Positions 9,015 through 19,144 of a stretch of 64,000 bases of DNA are shown one piece after another. The translations under genes were made by a program, and so were the position numbers. Source of the DNA: Flavobacterium macacae (GTDB taxonomy: Bacteria; Bacteroidota; Bacteroidia; Flavobacteriales; Flavobacteriaceae); assembly GCF_003865365.1 (NCBI RefSeq), contig NZ_RQVR01000002.1, positions 124,001 to 188,000 on the forward strand, read 5' to 3'. Within the stretch, counting starts at the first letter, position 1, and every line of letters begins with the position of its first letter. A model generated the notes under the pieces. The model had not been told where the DNA came from. It searched no databases and was given only the letters and a program-made list of their open reading frames with translations.

Positions 9015-10406
9015 TTATTCTGCGTTATCTAAAAATTCTTTGATTTTATCAATATACTTGTCAAAGAATGATTTCTTCATTCGGTCGCCGGTTGGATTTG
9101 ATTTTTCAGCTACTGCCATTTTTTGAACTTGTTCTGCCTGAACTTCTTCCGTTTCATAAACTTGTTCTGCCACCGGTTCTCTTCTGATTGGCGCCACAAC
9201 CACTTTTTCAGCCTCTATTTCTTTTAACGGAACTGCACTGATTGTATTGTTTCTGATGCTGTTCATTACCAATCCAACTGCCGTTGCGTACAAAGGACTT
9301 GAAATTTCTTCGCTAGAATTCCCAGCTAAATGCTCATTTGGATATCCGATTCTGGTATCCATCCCAGTGATGTATTCTACCAATTGCTTCACATGTTGCA
9401 ATTGAGCTCCACCACCTGTCAAAACAATTCCTGCGATTAATTTTTTGCGAGGATCTTCGTGACCGTATTGTTTGATTTCTGTAAAAACCTGCTCAATAAT
9501 TTCCACAACGCGTGCGTGAATTATTTTAGACAAGTTTTTTAACGAAATTTCTTTTGGCTCTCTTCCTCTCAAACCTGGAATAGAAACAATTTCATTGTCT
9601 TTATTTTCTCCTGGCCAAGCAGATCCGAATTTTACTTTCAACAATTCCGCTTGTTTTTCAATAATCGAACATCCTTCTTTGATATCATCCGTAATTACAT
9701 TTCCTCCGAAAGGAATTACAGCGGTATGACGAATGATTCCGTCTTTGAAAATTGCCAGATCAGTTGTTCCGCCACCGATATCGATCAAGGCAACACCTGC
9801 TTCTTTTTCTTCTTGGCTTAAAACCGCATCCGCTGAAGCCAAAGGTTCTAACGTCAATCCAGATAAATCTAAACCAGAACTTTTAATGCATCTTCCTACA
9901 TTTCTGATCGAAGAAGCTTGCCCAACGACTACGTGAAAACTAGATTCTAATCTTCCGCCATACATTCCGATTGGCTCTTTAATTTCGGCTTGACCGTCAA
10001 TCTTAAATTCTTGTGGCAAAACGTGGATAATTTCCTCTCCGGGAAGCATCGCCAATTTGTGCACTTGATTGATCAACAGGTCGATATCATTATCACTGAT
10101 TACTTCTTCAGGATTGCTTCTGCTGATGTAATCGCTGTGTTGGATACTGCGAATATGCTGTCCGGCGATTCCCACAACAACGTCTTTAATTTTGTAACCT
10201 GAATCCACTTCAGCTTCGTGAACCGCTTGCTGAATGGATTGGATTGTTTGCGTGATATTATTTACAACACCTCTGGCAACACCCAAACTTTTAGATTTTC
10301 CTACACCGAGAATTTCTAATTTTCCATAGTCATTTTTTTTGCCAATCATAGCGACAATCTTGGTTGTCCCAATGTCTAAACCTACTGCAATGCTCTCTTT
10401 TTCCAT
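9015..10406 (-). CDS. ftsA: Cell division protein FtsA
   Basis: FtsA is the actin-family ATPase that tethers FtsZ filaments to the inner membrane. The 463-residue protein shows the actin phosphate-1 motif GLDIGTTKIVAMIG (residues 9-22), the phosphate-2 motif LIDIGGGTTDLAIF (about 203-216) and the adenosine motif GIVLTGGGAQL (about 327-337). A charged linker of about 60 residues leads to an amphipathic C-terminal helix, FFDKYIDKIKEFLDNAE, the expected membrane anchor. It lies 4 bases after ftsQ and 66 bases before ftsZ. Confidence 0.96.
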   Translation of the reverse strand: MEKESIAVGLDIGTTKIVAMIGKKNDYGKLEILGVGKSKSLGVARGVVNNITQTIQSIQQAVHEAEVDSGYKIKDVVVGIAGQHIRSIQHSDYISRSNPEEVISDNDIDLLINQVHKLAMLPGEEIIHVLPQEFKIDGQAEIKEPIGMYGGRLESSFHVVVGQASSIRNVGRCIKSSGLDLSGLTLEPLASADAVLSQEEKEAGVALIDIGGGTTDLAIFKDGIIRHTAVIPFGGNVITDDIKEGCSIIEKQAELLKVKFGSAWPGENKDNEIVSIPGLRGREPKEISLKNLSKIIHARVVEIIEQVFTEIKQYGHEDPRKKLIAGIVLTGGGAQLQHVKQLVEYITGMDTRIGYPNEHLAGNSSEEISSPLYATAVGLVMNSIRNNTISAVPLKEIEAEKVVVAPIRREPVAEQVYETEEVQAEQVQKMAVAEKSNPTGDRMKKSFFDKYIDKIKEFLDNAE

Positions 10407-10409
10407 ATC

Positions 10410-11135
10410 CTAATTTTTGGTGCACACTACCTGTTGCGTAAACTTCAGATTTACTGTCTTGTAATTATTTATCAAACTGTCTTGAACTGCCTTCTGAAAA
10501 AAGGCTTTGTAGTTCTTGAACTTTTTATCAACATTTATTGTCTTGCCAAAATCAATCACATAATTGAAATTTCTGTTCCTCATTTTTAGGCTTCCGCCCG
10601 GCAAAACTTCGACTCCGATGATGTTTTTTTGCAAAAATTCGTCGTCGTAGATGTAGCGAAAAACCTTGATCAAATCTTGGTTGTTTTGCTTATTAATTGT
10701 ACCCGAAACAATGGGCACCCTTGCCGTAAAATTATCAGATAACGGCATCTTATGTCCTTCATAATCAACATAAAAAGAACCATCAGACCCGAACACCCTT
10801 GCCACTGGAGTTTTCTGTTTTACAACAGCTTTCAACACACCATCAACCGTCACGAATACTTCACATTTTTGTATCATATTGTGATTATTGAGGTTTTGCT
10901 CCAATCCCTTCAAATCTACCTTATCTTTTTGAATGTTTTTCACACTCGAATTATTTTCTATTAACAATTTATTAACCGATTCTTCGGTAATAAACGGACT
11001 GTTTTCATCTACAAATTCGACTACGATTTTCTTCAATTTCCGTTCACTATTTCTTTTTGAAGTGAAGGAAAACAGGAAGATTACCAACCCGAACATCCCT
11101 ATCAATTTTACATTTATCCAGTTAAACTTTTTCAT
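10410..11135 (-). CDS. ftsQ: Cell division protein FtsQ
   Basis: FtsQ is a single-pass division protein that links early and late divisome components. The 241-residue product has a short cytoplasmic N-terminus, one transmembrane helix (about residues 7-24) and a periplasmic domain with POTRA-like start (KKIVVEFVDENSPFITEESV) and the FtsQ-type segment KTPVARVFGSDGSFYVDYEG (about residues 112-131). Sequence similarity to E. coli FtsQ is low as usual for Bacteroidetes, but position between murC and ftsA supports the call. Its start overlaps murC by 14 bases, suggesting translational coupling. Confidence 0.9.
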   Translation of the reverse strand: MKKFNWINVKLIGMFGLVIFLFSFTSKRNSERKLKKIVVEFVDENSPFITEESVNKLLIENNSSVKNIQKDKVDLKGLEQNLNNHNMIQKCEVFVTVDGVLKAVVKQKTPVARVFGSDGSFYVDYEGHKMPLSDNFTARVPIVSGTINKQNNQDLIKVFRYIYDDEFLQKNIIGVEVLPGGSLKMRNRNFNYVIDFGKTINVDKKFKNYKAFFQKAVQDSLINNYKTVNLKFTQQVVCTKN

Positions 11136-12471
11136 TTAATGCTTGTTTAATTGGTTTCACTAACTCACCGATATCGCCCGCTCCGATGGTCACGACAACT
11201 TTTGCGTCGCTATTTAAAATTACGGAAATTAATTCGTCTTTTGCAACTAATTTCTTGTTATTATTTGTTATTTTTTCTAATAACCAGTTTGAATTTACGC
11301 CTTCAATTGGCAATTCTCTTGCGGGATAAATATCCAATAAAATTACATCATCAAACTGAGACAAGCTTTCTGCAAATCCATCGATAAAATCTCTTGTTCT
11401 GCTAAAAAGGTGCGGTTGAAAAATAGCCAGCACTTTTTCATTTGGATACAATTCTCTAACCGCTTGATTTACGGCGTTAATTTCTGTTGGATGATGTGCA
11501 TAATCATCGATATAAACTAAATTTTCTTCTTTAATTTGATATGAAAATCTTCTTTTCACACCTTTAAAAGTGAATAATGCTTTGGCAATGTGATCGGTCG
11601 GGGTGCCGTAGGTATTTGCCATTGCCAAAGCGATTAAAGCATTGGTCAAATTATGTTTACCTGGTAAATTAAATTTCAAATCGGTGATTGTTTCTGTCGG
11701 CGTTTGCACGTCAAAAACATAAGCGCTGTTTTCAATTCTCACATTGAAAGCGCTATATTCTGCCTCTTCATTTACCGCTACCGAAATTCCTTCCAATGGC
11801 AATCCCTTTGTTATAAATAAATTATTTTTGTCTTCAACTTTATTCGCAAATTCCACAAACGAAGCTTCAATAGATGCAGAATCACCATAAATATCTAAAT
11901 GATCTGCATCCATTGATGTGATGCACGCAATATTTGGATGCAAATGCAAGAAAGAACGGTCAAATTCATCGGCTTCCACAACGGTAACCGTTTTTCCAGT
12001 TCCGATTAAATTTGAATTGTAATTCTCTACGATTCCTCCTAAAAAAGCCGTTACGTCAGCACCACTTTCGTATAAAATATGCCCAAGAATACTTGACGTC
12101 GTCGTTTTTCCGTGGGTTCCAGCAACTGCAAAACAGAACGTATCTTTTGTAATTATTCCAAGAACTTCAGCTCTTTTTTTGATTTCAAAACCTCTTTCCA
12201 AGAAAAAATTCCATTCTGAATGCGTTTTTGGAACGGCTGGAGTAATAATGACCAACGTGTTTTCAATGAAATAATCCTTTGGAATCAATGCAATAGCATC
12301 TTCAAAATGAATATCAATTCCGATGGAAGCCAACTCTTGCGTCAATTCGGTTTCTGTCTTGTCATATCCAGATACATTTTTTCCGATGGCCTTGAAATAA
12401 CGCGCCAATGCACTCATTCCGATGCCTCCGATTCCGATGAAATAAACGTTATGTATCTGATTTAAATTCAT
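11122..12471 (-). CDS. murC: UDP-N-acetylmuramate--L-alanine ligase MurC
   Basis: MurC adds L-alanine to UDP-MurNAc, the first amino acid of the peptidoglycan stem. The 449-residue Mur ligase has the N-terminal GIGGIGMSALARYF nucleotide fold (residues 14-27), the ATP-binding P-loop AGTHGKTTTSSILGHIL (about 118-134), the carbamoyl-Lys region, the catalytic VVEADEFDRSFL segment and YDDYAHHPTEI in the central to C-terminal part, the last typical of MurC. It is separated from murG by 87 bases and overlaps ftsQ by 14. Confidence 0.96.
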   Translation of the reverse strand: MNLNQIHNVYFIGIGGIGMSALARYFKAIGKNVSGYDKTETELTQELASIGIDIHFEDAIALIPKDYFIENTLVIITPAVPKTHSEWNFFLERGFEIKKRAEVLGIITKDTFCFAVAGTHGKTTTSSILGHILYESGADVTAFLGGIVENYNSNLIGTGKTVTVVEADEFDRSFLHLHPNIACITSMDADHLDIYGDSASIEASFVEFANKVEDKNNLFITKGLPLEGISVAVNEEAEYSAFNVRIENSAYVFDVQTPTETITDLKFNLPGKHNLTNALIALAMANTYGTPTDHIAKALFTFKGVKRRFSYQIKEENLVYIDDYAHHPTEINAVNQAVRELYPNEKVLAIFQPHLFSRTRDFIDGFAESLSQFDDVILLDIYPARELPIEGVNSNWLLEKITNNNKKLVAKDELISVILNSDAKVVVTIGAGDIGELVKPIKQALNEKV

Positions 12472-12558
12472 TTTTTTTAGTTTCTAAGTTGCTGACATGC
12501 AAAGCTTCTAAATTTCCTTTATTGTCTTTGCTCTTGGCTATTTTGTTTTGGCAATTGC

Positions 12559-13650
12559 CTATTTTATCAATTTTATAATTTCGTCAACAATATCCTTTGT
12601 TGCATTTGGCGTGGCCAATCTTTTTATGTTTTGGCTTAATTCAATTTGTAAATTTTGGTCGCTTAACAGATTGTTGAATGTTTCTGTAAATTGCGTATCC
12701 AACTCATTTTCTTTGACCATCAATGCGCCATTTTTATCAACGATTGCTTTGGCATTTTTGGTCTGGTGGTCTTCCGCAACATTTGGCGACGGAATGAAAA
12801 TCACTGGTTTTCCGACCAAACATAATTCTGAAACCGAAGAAGCTCCAGCTCTTGAAATTATGAAATCTGCCGAAGCATAAACCAAATCCATTCTGTCAAT
12901 AAACGCTACAACCTGAACATGTTCTTTCTCATTAAAATGTTGGTATTCATCGATGTAAAACTTACCACATTGCCAGATGACCTGAACATTTTGTGATGTA
13001 AAATTCACCAATTCTTTTGCAATCAATTGGTTTATTCTTCTGGAACCCAAGCTTCCGCCAAGAATCAACAACACTTTTTTATCAGCGTCTAACTTGAAAT
13101 ATTCTTTTGCTTCTGCATTTTTTCCGTGGATGTCAATTAAATCTTGGCGCACCGGATTTCCGGTCAACACCATTTTGTTCTTTGGAAAAAATCGTTCCAA
13201 ATTTTCATAGGCCACGCAAATTTTGCTCGCTTTGGCACTCAACCATTTGTTTGTAATTCCGGGATAGGAATTTTGTTCTTGGATCACTGTTGGAACTCCG
13301 GCAAAACCAGCCACTCTCAACAACGGTCCACTTGCAAAACCACCCGTTCCGATAACGACATTGGGTTTAAAATTTTTGACAATCGTTCTTGATCTCAACA
13401 AACTGTCAAAAAGCTTGAAGGGAAAAAGTGTATTGTCAATCGTCAATCTTCGTTGTATTCCTGAAATCCAAAGCCCTTTTATCGGATATCCGGCTTGCGG
13501 GACTTTTTGCATTTCCATTTTGTCTTTTGCTCCAACGAACAAAATCTCACAATCAGGAAAACGTTCTTTTAATTCATTGGCAATAGCAATCGCTGGGTAG
13601 ATATGTCCACCAGTTCCGCCACCGCTCAATATGAATTTTAATTTTTGCAT
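12559..13650 (-). CDS. murG: UDP-GlcNAc: lipid I N-acetylglucosaminyltransferase MurG
   Basis: MurG transfers GlcNAc to lipid I to make lipid II at the inner face of the cytoplasmic membrane. The 363-residue GT-B enzyme shows the glycine-rich [12 protein letters not shown] motif (residues 9-20), the second glycine loop [21 protein letters not shown] at the domain linker and the UDP-GlcNAc-binding region [11 protein letters not shown] followed by PVIFIPSP. It is the usual length for MurG. Upstream ftsW ends 83 bases before it. Confidence 0.96.
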   Translation of the reverse strand: MQKLKFILSGGGTGGHIYPAIAIANELKERFPDCEILFVGAKDKMEMQKVPQAGYPIKGLWISGIQRRLTIDNTLFPFKLFDSLLRSRTIVKNFKPNVVIGTGGFASGPLLRVAGFAGVPTVIQEQNSYPGITNKWLSAKASKICVAYENLERFFPKNKMVLTGNPVRQDLIDIHGKNAEAKEYFKLDADKKVLLILGGSLGSRRINQLIAKELVNFTSQNVQVIWQCGKFYIDEYQHFNEKEHVQVVAFIDRMDLVYASADFIISRAGASSVSELCLVGKPVIFIPSPNVAEDHQTKNAKAIVDKNGALMVKENELDTQFTETFNNLLSDQNLQIELSQNIKRLATPNATKDIVDEIIKLIK

Positions 13651-13733
13651 TTTTATTTTTTTACCGCAGATTCACAGATTTTTTAGTCTAAACTGAAATC
13701 TCAATTCTCATTACTCAATTCTGAAATCTTACA

Positions 13734-15071
13734 TTATTTTCCGAGAACTGCATTCATCGGATTATCACTTGCATCTTCAATCGCGTATCTTTGTTCAACT
13801 TTTTCGTTGGTGTATTCGCTTTCTTCCTCTTCATTTTTTTCTTCTTCATCTTCTAATTCACCGTTCATTTCTCTTTCGATTAATCGCTGAAGCGCTTCTT
13901 CACGTTTGGCTTTTTCCAAAATTTCTTGGGCAATTTCTTCGTCTTTTTTGGTCACGCTTAAAATAATTCCGAGAGAAACACAGGTCATCCAAATGGAACT
14001 TCCTCCGCTACTAATTAGTGGCAACGTTTGTCCGGTTACGGGCAATAATTCTACGGCGACAGCCATATTGATCAAGGCCTGAAAGACTATGGGAAATCCT
14101 AATCCGACGACTAATAATTTTCCGAATAGCGTATTTGCTTTGTGTGACGCTATTAAAAACCGGATGAAAAGCATGATGTATAAAAACATAATCACGACTG
14201 CACCGATCAATCCATTTTCCTCTACGATAATGGCATAAATAAAATCGGAAGAAGACTGAGGCAAGAAGTTTTTTTGGACACTTTTTCCAGGCCCGAGTCC
14301 GTAGAATCCGCCTGTTGCAATGGCAATTTTCGCTTTGTCGATTTGATAATTATCTTCGTCAGGTTTGTCTCCGGTAAAATTTTCAATACGGCTAATCCAA
14401 GTATCCACGCGGTGTGGGAACGCATCTGGAAACGCTTTTGCTACCAATATAAAAAATGTCAGGAAAATTATTCCGGCTCCAATAATTGTTGCCAAATATT
14501 TCAACGGATATTTTCCAACGAAAACCAACATCGAAACCATGGCAAAAATCAACGCTGCGGTTGAAAAGTTAGCCGGAAGAATCAACATCAAAATAAAAAA
14601 TACCGGAAGCCATAACTCAATGACCGACTTTTTAAATGAATCTTCAATTTCTCTTTTCTTGGCCAGATATCGTGCCACATAAATCATCAAAACCATCGAT
14701 GCCAAAGTCGAAGTTTGGAAACCGATACCGATGAAAGGAATCTGGATCCAACGGCTAGCATTGGCTCCGCCGATAGTTTTTCCTTGAAAAAGGGTGTAGA
14801 CCAAAAGCAAGGCAACAATCGGCATGGCAAACCAAGAAATGGCCTTGAAGTAATGATAAGGCACTTTGTGAACCATGTAAATAATCAAAAATCCGATGCC
14901 CAGGTGTGCAAAATGTTTGATCAAAAAACTAACCGTGTTTCCTGAACCGTTTGCGCCGTACGCCAAATTACTACTCGCGCTATAAACCGGCATAAAAGAA
15001 ATCAGCGCCAAAAGGGCGATGAATGCCCAAATGACCTTGTCTCCTTTAAGATTGTTTATAAACTCTTTCAT
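13734..15071 (-). CDS. ftsW: Division SEDS glycosyltransferase FtsW
   Basis: FtsW polymerises lipid II glycans at the septum together with its partner PBP, FtsI, encoded upstream in this operon. The 445-residue protein has about ten membrane helices, the SEDS sequences GGANASRWIQIPFIGIGFQ, and the loop TGQTLPLISSGGSSIWMT near the last helices. After the last helix (about residue 375) a 70-residue cytoplasmic tail, strongly acidic (ELEDEEEKNEEEESE), extends beyond the usual SEDS end. A second SEDS protein, RodA, is encoded at 55819-57072. Confidence 0.95.
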   Translation of the reverse strand: MKEFINNLKGDKVIWAFIALLALISFMPVYSASSNLAYGANGSGNTVSFLIKHFAHLGIGFLIIYMVHKVPYHYFKAISWFAMPIVALLLVYTLFQGKTIGGANASRWIQIPFIGIGFQTSTLASMVLMIYVARYLAKKREIEDSFKKSVIELWLPVFFILMLILPANFSTAALIFAMVSMLVFVGKYPLKYLATIIGAGIIFLTFFILVAKAFPDAFPHRVDTWISRIENFTGDKPDEDNYQIDKAKIAIATGGFYGLGPGKSVQKNFLPQSSSDFIYAIIVEENGLIGAVVIMFLYIMLFIRFLIASHKANTLFGKLLVVGLGFPIVFQALINMAVAVELLPVTGQTLPLISSGGSSIWMTCVSLGIILSVTKKDEEIAQEILEKAKREEALQRLIEREMNGELEDEEEKNEEEESEYTNEKVEQRYAIEDASDNPMNAVLGK

Positions 15072-15111
15072 AATCCTTTACATTTTTATTTTCAATAGCA
15101 ATTTTTCAGAA

Positions 15112-16449
15112 CTACAAATTCTGAACTGCCTGCTTAAATTGTCTTCCTCTATCTTCGTAACTTTCGAATAAATCAAAACTTGCACAAGCTGGAGAAAGCA
15201 AAACCGTATCTCCTTTTTCAGACATTCTTTGCGCTAATTTGACAGCATCAGTCATACTTTGCGCTTCAATCATTTCATCCACAACATCGCCAAAAGCATC
15301 TATAATTTTTTTATTATCGATTCCCAGACAGATGATTGCTTTCACTTTTTCACGAACTAACGGCATTAATTCAGCATAATCATTTCCTTTGTCAACACCG
15401 CCAACAATCCAAACGGTTGGCGTGTTCATGCTGTCTAACGCATAAAATGCGGCGTTCACATTCGTTGCTTTTGAGTCATTTACATACTGAACGTTTTGAA
15501 TTTTCAGCACTTTTTCCAAACGATGCTCCACACCTTGAAAATCAGAAAGACTCTCACGGATCGTAGATTTTCTGATTCTTAGCAATTGCGCAACCGTTGA
15601 AGCGGCCATTGCATTTTTCACGTTGTGTTTTCCTTCTAGGGCTAGTTTGTCTTGTGGCATAACAAATTCTTCGTTATTGATGTTTATATTGATATTTTCT
15701 TCTGTTGCAAAGGCTCCGTTTTCAAACGTTTTTGTCATTGAAAAAGGCACTAATTGCGCTTTTGTTTTATTCATTTTAAGCCAGTTTCCGATGGCTTCGT
15801 CGTCAGCATCATAAATCAAGAAATCTTCTTCTGTCTGATTTTCTGTAATTCTGAATTTTGCGGCTATGTATTTTCCGTAATCGTAATCATATCGGTCTAA
15901 ATGATCTGGACTGATGTTCGTGATTATGGCAATATGTGGTTTATAATCTATAATTCCGTCGAGCTGAAAACTGCTTAATTCCAATACATACACATCATGT
16001 TTGTCGTCAGCCACTTGCCAAGCGAAACTTTTCCCTATGTTTCCAGCTAGACCTACATTGACACCGCCTTGTTTTAGCAAATGATACGTCAACATTGTGG
16101 TGGTCGTTTTTCCGTTGCTTCCGGTAATGCCGACAGTCAGCGCTTTTGTGTATTGAATCGCAAATTCTATTTCAGAAATTACTTGGATTCCTTTCTCCAA
16201 AAGCTTTTTTACCATTGGCGATTTATCTGGAATTCCAGGGCTTTTCATTACCAAATCTGCATTCAGGATCAAATCTTCTGTATGCTTTTCCTCTTCCCAC
16301 TTGATGCCGTGAAGACCAAGAACTTCTTTGTAATTGTTTTTAATCTTTCCGAAATCAGAAACGAACACATCGTATCCTTTTTTCTTTCCGAGAATTGCAG
16401 TTCCGACACCGCTTTCTCCGCCGCCTAAAATGACTAACCTTTGTTCCAT
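15112..16449 (-). CDS. murD: UDP-N-acetylmuramoyl-L-alanine--D-glutamate ligase MurD
   Basis: MurD adds D-glutamate to UDP-MurNAc-L-Ala in the cytoplasm. The 445-residue Mur ligase begins with the Rossmann-like LVILGGGESGVGTAIL, carries the ATP-binding VGITGSNGKTTTTMLTYHLL (about residues 110-129), then ITNISPDHLDRYDYDYGKYI and YVNDSKATNVNAAFYAL, a typical MurD signature. It starts immediately after the mraY stop codon with no spacer base. Confidence 0.96.
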   Translation of the reverse strand: MEQRLVILGGGESGVGTAILGKKKGYDVFVSDFGKIKNNYKEVLGLHGIKWEEEKHTEDLILNADLVMKSPGIPDKSPMVKKLLEKGIQVISEIEFAIQYTKALTVGITGSNGKTTTTMLTYHLLKQGGVNVGLAGNIGKSFAWQVADDKHDVYVLELSSFQLDGIIDYKPHIAIITNISPDHLDRYDYDYGKYIAAKFRITENQTEEDFLIYDADDEAIGNWLKMNKTKAQLVPFSMTKTFENGAFATEENINININNEEFVMPQDKLALEGKHNVKNAMAASTVAQLLRIRKSTIRESLSDFQGVEHRLEKVLKIQNVQYVNDSKATNVNAAFYALDSMNTPTVWIVGGVDKGNDYAELMPLVREKVKAIICLGIDNKKIIDAFGDVVDEMIEAQSMTDAVKLAQRMSEKGDTVLLSPACASFDLFESYEDRGRQFKQAVQNL

Positions 16450-17673
16450 CTATCTCAATTTTAGGGTTACGATTGAAAGAATTGCCAATAAAATTCCAAC
16501 GATCCAGAAACGAGTCACAATTTTACTTTCGTGATACCCTTTTTTCTGGTAATGGTGATGCAATGGCGACATCAAAAATATTCTTCGGCCTTCACCAAAA
16601 CGTTTCTTTGTATATTTAAAGTAAGCAACCTGCAAAATCACTGAGAAATTTTCGGCTAAGAAAATCCCGCACAAAACCGGAATCATCATTTCTTTTCGAA
16701 CTGCTATTGCCAAAACAGCAATGATGCCACCAATTGTCAAACTTCCGGTATCGCCCATAAAAACCGAAGCTGGATAGGTATTGTACCAAAGGAATCCGAC
16801 GAGCGCTCCGACAAAAGCGGCGATATAGACCGTCATTTCCCCGGAATTTGGGATGTACATTATATTTAAGTAATTCGAGAAAATAATATTACCCGAAACG
16901 AACGTAAAGATCCCTAAGGCGACCACGGAAATAGCGGAAGTTCCGGCGGCCAGACCGTCAATTCCATCCGTTAAATTCGCACCGTTTGAAACTGCTGTGA
17001 TGATAAAAATTACGACTGGAATAAAAATCAACCAAGCGAAATCTTTGTAATCATCGCCCATAAACGACAGCACCTCAGCGTAATCAAACTCATTGTCTTT
17101 GAAGAACGGAATTGTTGTTGCCGTTGATTTCTCTTCCAATGGCACTGCAGAAACCGTTGTTTGGTTTGTTGCAAAAATATTCGTGTTTCCGGTATCTGTC
17201 CTTACGGTAACTTGCGGATGAAAGTATAAAACACACCCGACGATCAACCCCAAACCAACTTGACCGATTACTTTAAATTTTCCTTTTAAGCCGTCTTTGT
17301 CTTTTTTGAAAATTTTGATATAATCATCCAAAAATCCGATGCAACCCATCCAAAGCGTCGTTACAATCAACAGCATTATGTAAATATTATTCAGTTTTGC
17401 CAGTAAAAAAACCGGAACCAACGTTGCTATAATAATAATCAGCCCGCCCATTGTTGGCGTTCCTGCTTTTTCATTTTGACCTGCCAAACCAAGCTCACGA
17501 ACGGTTTCACCCACTTGCTGTTTTCTCAAGAAGTTGATGATTTTTTTTCCGAATACGGTAGAAATCAATAGCGAAAGTATGATTGCCAGTCCAGAACGGA
17601 ATGTGATGTATTGAAACACTCCGGTTCCAGGAACGTCCATTCGGTCTAAATAATCAAATAGATAGTATAGCAT
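16450..17673 (-). CDS. mraY: Phospho-MurNAc-pentapeptide transferase MraY
   Basis: MraY moves phospho-MurNAc-pentapeptide onto undecaprenyl phosphate, forming lipid I. The 407-residue membrane protein is longer than the E. coli enzyme (360). The extra length is mostly a non-hydrophobic insertion (about residues 155-208, rich in Thr and acidic residues) predicted to be extracytoplasmic, as in other Bacteroidetes. Catalytic regions [27 protein letters not shown] and [18 protein letters not shown], including the family's triple His, are all present. Confidence 0.96.
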   Translation of the reverse strand: MLYYLFDYLDRMDVPGTGVFQYITFRSGLAIILSLLISTVFGKKIINFLRKQQVGETVRELGLAGQNEKAGTPTMGGLIIIIATLVPVFLLAKLNNIYIMLLIVTTLWMGCIGFLDDYIKIFKKDKDGLKGKFKVIGQVGLGLIVGCVLYFHPQVTVRTDTGNTNIFATNQTTVSAVPLEEKSTATTIPFFKDNEFDYAEVLSFMGDDYKDFAWLIFIPVVIFIITAVSNGANLTDGIDGLAAGTSAISVVALGIFTFVSGNIIFSNYLNIMYIPNSGEMTVYIAAFVGALVGFLWYNTYPASVFMGDTGSLTIGGIIAVLAIAVRKEMMIPVLCGIFLAENFSVILQVAYFKYTKKRFGEGRRIFLMSPLHHHYQKKGYHESKIVTRFWIVGILLAILSIVTLKLR

Positions 17674-17680
17674 AGTTTCT

Positions 17681-19144
17681 CTATTTATTCAGTTGTTCTA
17701 AAAGTTCTTTTACAATTTTCATATCGTCAAAATCGTGGCGGACGCCGTTGATTTCTTGATAGGTTTCGTGCCCTTTTCCTGCAATCAAGATAATATCGTT
17801 GGGCTGTGCCAATTGGCAAGCCGTTTTGATTGCTTGTTTTCTGTCTAAAATGGCCAGCATTTTTTTATAATTTTGAGGCTCCACTCCTTTTTCCATATCG
17901 TCAAGAATCGCTTCTGGATTTTCGGTTCTTGGATTGTCAGAAGTCAAAATTGCCTTGTCGCTAAATGTTGACGCAATGTTCGCCATTATTGGACGTTTTG
18001 TTTTATCTCTATCTCCACCGCAACCCACAACCGTAATCAATTGTTCGTTTTTAGTGCGGATGTCTTCAATGGTTTTCAATACATTTTCCAAAGCGTCTGG
18101 CGTGTGTGCATAATCCACAACTGCCGTGATATTGTCTTTTGAAACAATAAATTGAAATCTTCCGGAAACACTTTCTAATTCAGAAAGCAATCGCAAAACT
18201 TCTAAATTATCCAAACCTAATTCAATGGCAGTTCCGTAAATCGCAAGCAAATTATAAGCATTAAAAGTTCCGATTAAACGAACCCAAACTTCTTGTTCAT
18301 TTATTTTCAAAAGCAATCCAGACAATTGGTTTTCTAAAATTTGAGCTCTATAATCAGCATACGATTTCAAAGCATACGTCAATTTTTTAGCACCCGAATT
18401 CTGCAACATTACCGGACCATTTTTGTCATCAGAATTCACTAATGCGAAAGCCGATTTTGGCAATTGGTCAAAAAATAGTTTCTTCACATCGCGGTATTCC
18501 GCAAATGTGTTGTGATAATCTAAATGGTCGTGCGAAAGATTGGTAAAAACGCCTCCTTCAAATTGCAAGCCTTCAGTTCTTTTTTGTGCGATTCCGTGAG
18601 AACTTACTTCCATAAAGCAATATTCCACGCCCACGTCATTCATCTCTTTCAAGAATCTGTTGATGGTAATAGAGTCTGAAGTGGTCAGCAATGACTTGTA
18701 TTCTACATCATCAACAACATTTTTTACCGTAGAAAGCAATCCCACTTTATAACCCGCTTTTTTGAACAATTGGTACAATAAAGAAGCAATTGTCGTTTTG
18801 CCATTTGTTCCTGTAATTCCAACCAATTTCAAGTTTGACGACGGATTTCCGAAGAAATTCGAAGCCATAAAAGCCAAAGCTCTGTTCGTGTCTTTTACTT
18901 GAACATAGGTAATTCCTGCTACAATATTTTCTGGAAACGTGTCGCAGATAATTGCCGTGGCGCCTTTGTCAATGGCTGTTTCAATAAATTCGTGACCGTC
19001 AGCAACGGTTCCGCGAATAGCAATAAACACATCGTTTTCTTCAATTTTTCTGGAATCGAAGTCAATGTTGTTTACAGCGATTTCCGTTGAACCTTTTACC
19101 GCTTCAATCGCCACTTTATATAATATGTCTTTTAGAATACTCAC
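17681..19144 (-). CDS. murE: UDP-MurNAc-tripeptide synthetase MurE (meso-diaminopimelate type)
   Basis: MurE adds the third stem-peptide residue. The 487-residue enzyme has the ATP-binding [19 protein letters not shown] (about residues 108-126), the carbamoylated-Lys region and [10 protein letters not shown] in the C-terminal domain. DNPR is the motif that distinguishes meso-diaminopimelate-adding MurE from lysine-adding forms, so the peptidoglycan should be of the A1-gamma mDAP type. Start and stop overlap ftsI by 4 bases. Confidence 0.96.
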   Translation of the reverse strand: MSILKDILYKVAIEAVKGSTEIAVNNIDFDSRKIEENDVFIAIRGTVADGHEFIETAIDKGATAIICDTFPENIVAGITYVQVKDTNRALAFMASNFFGNPSSNLKLVGITGTNGKTTIASLLYQLFKKAGYKVGLLSTVKNVVDDVEYKSLLTTSDSITINRFLKEMNDVGVEYCFMEVSSHGIAQKRTEGLQFEGGVFTNLSHDHLDYHNTFAEYRDVKKLFFDQLPKSAFALVNSDDKNGPVMLQNSGAKKLTYALKSYADYRAQILENQLSGLLLKINEQEVWVRLIGTFNAYNLLAIYGTAIELGLDNLEVLRLLSELESVSGRFQFIVSKDNITAVVDYAHTPDALENVLKTIEDIRTKNEQLITVVGCGGDRDKTKRPIMANIASTFSDKAILTSDNPRTENPEAILDDMEKGVEPQNYKKMLAILDRKQAIKTACQLAQPNDIILIAGKGHETYQEINGVRHDFDDMKIVKELLEQLNK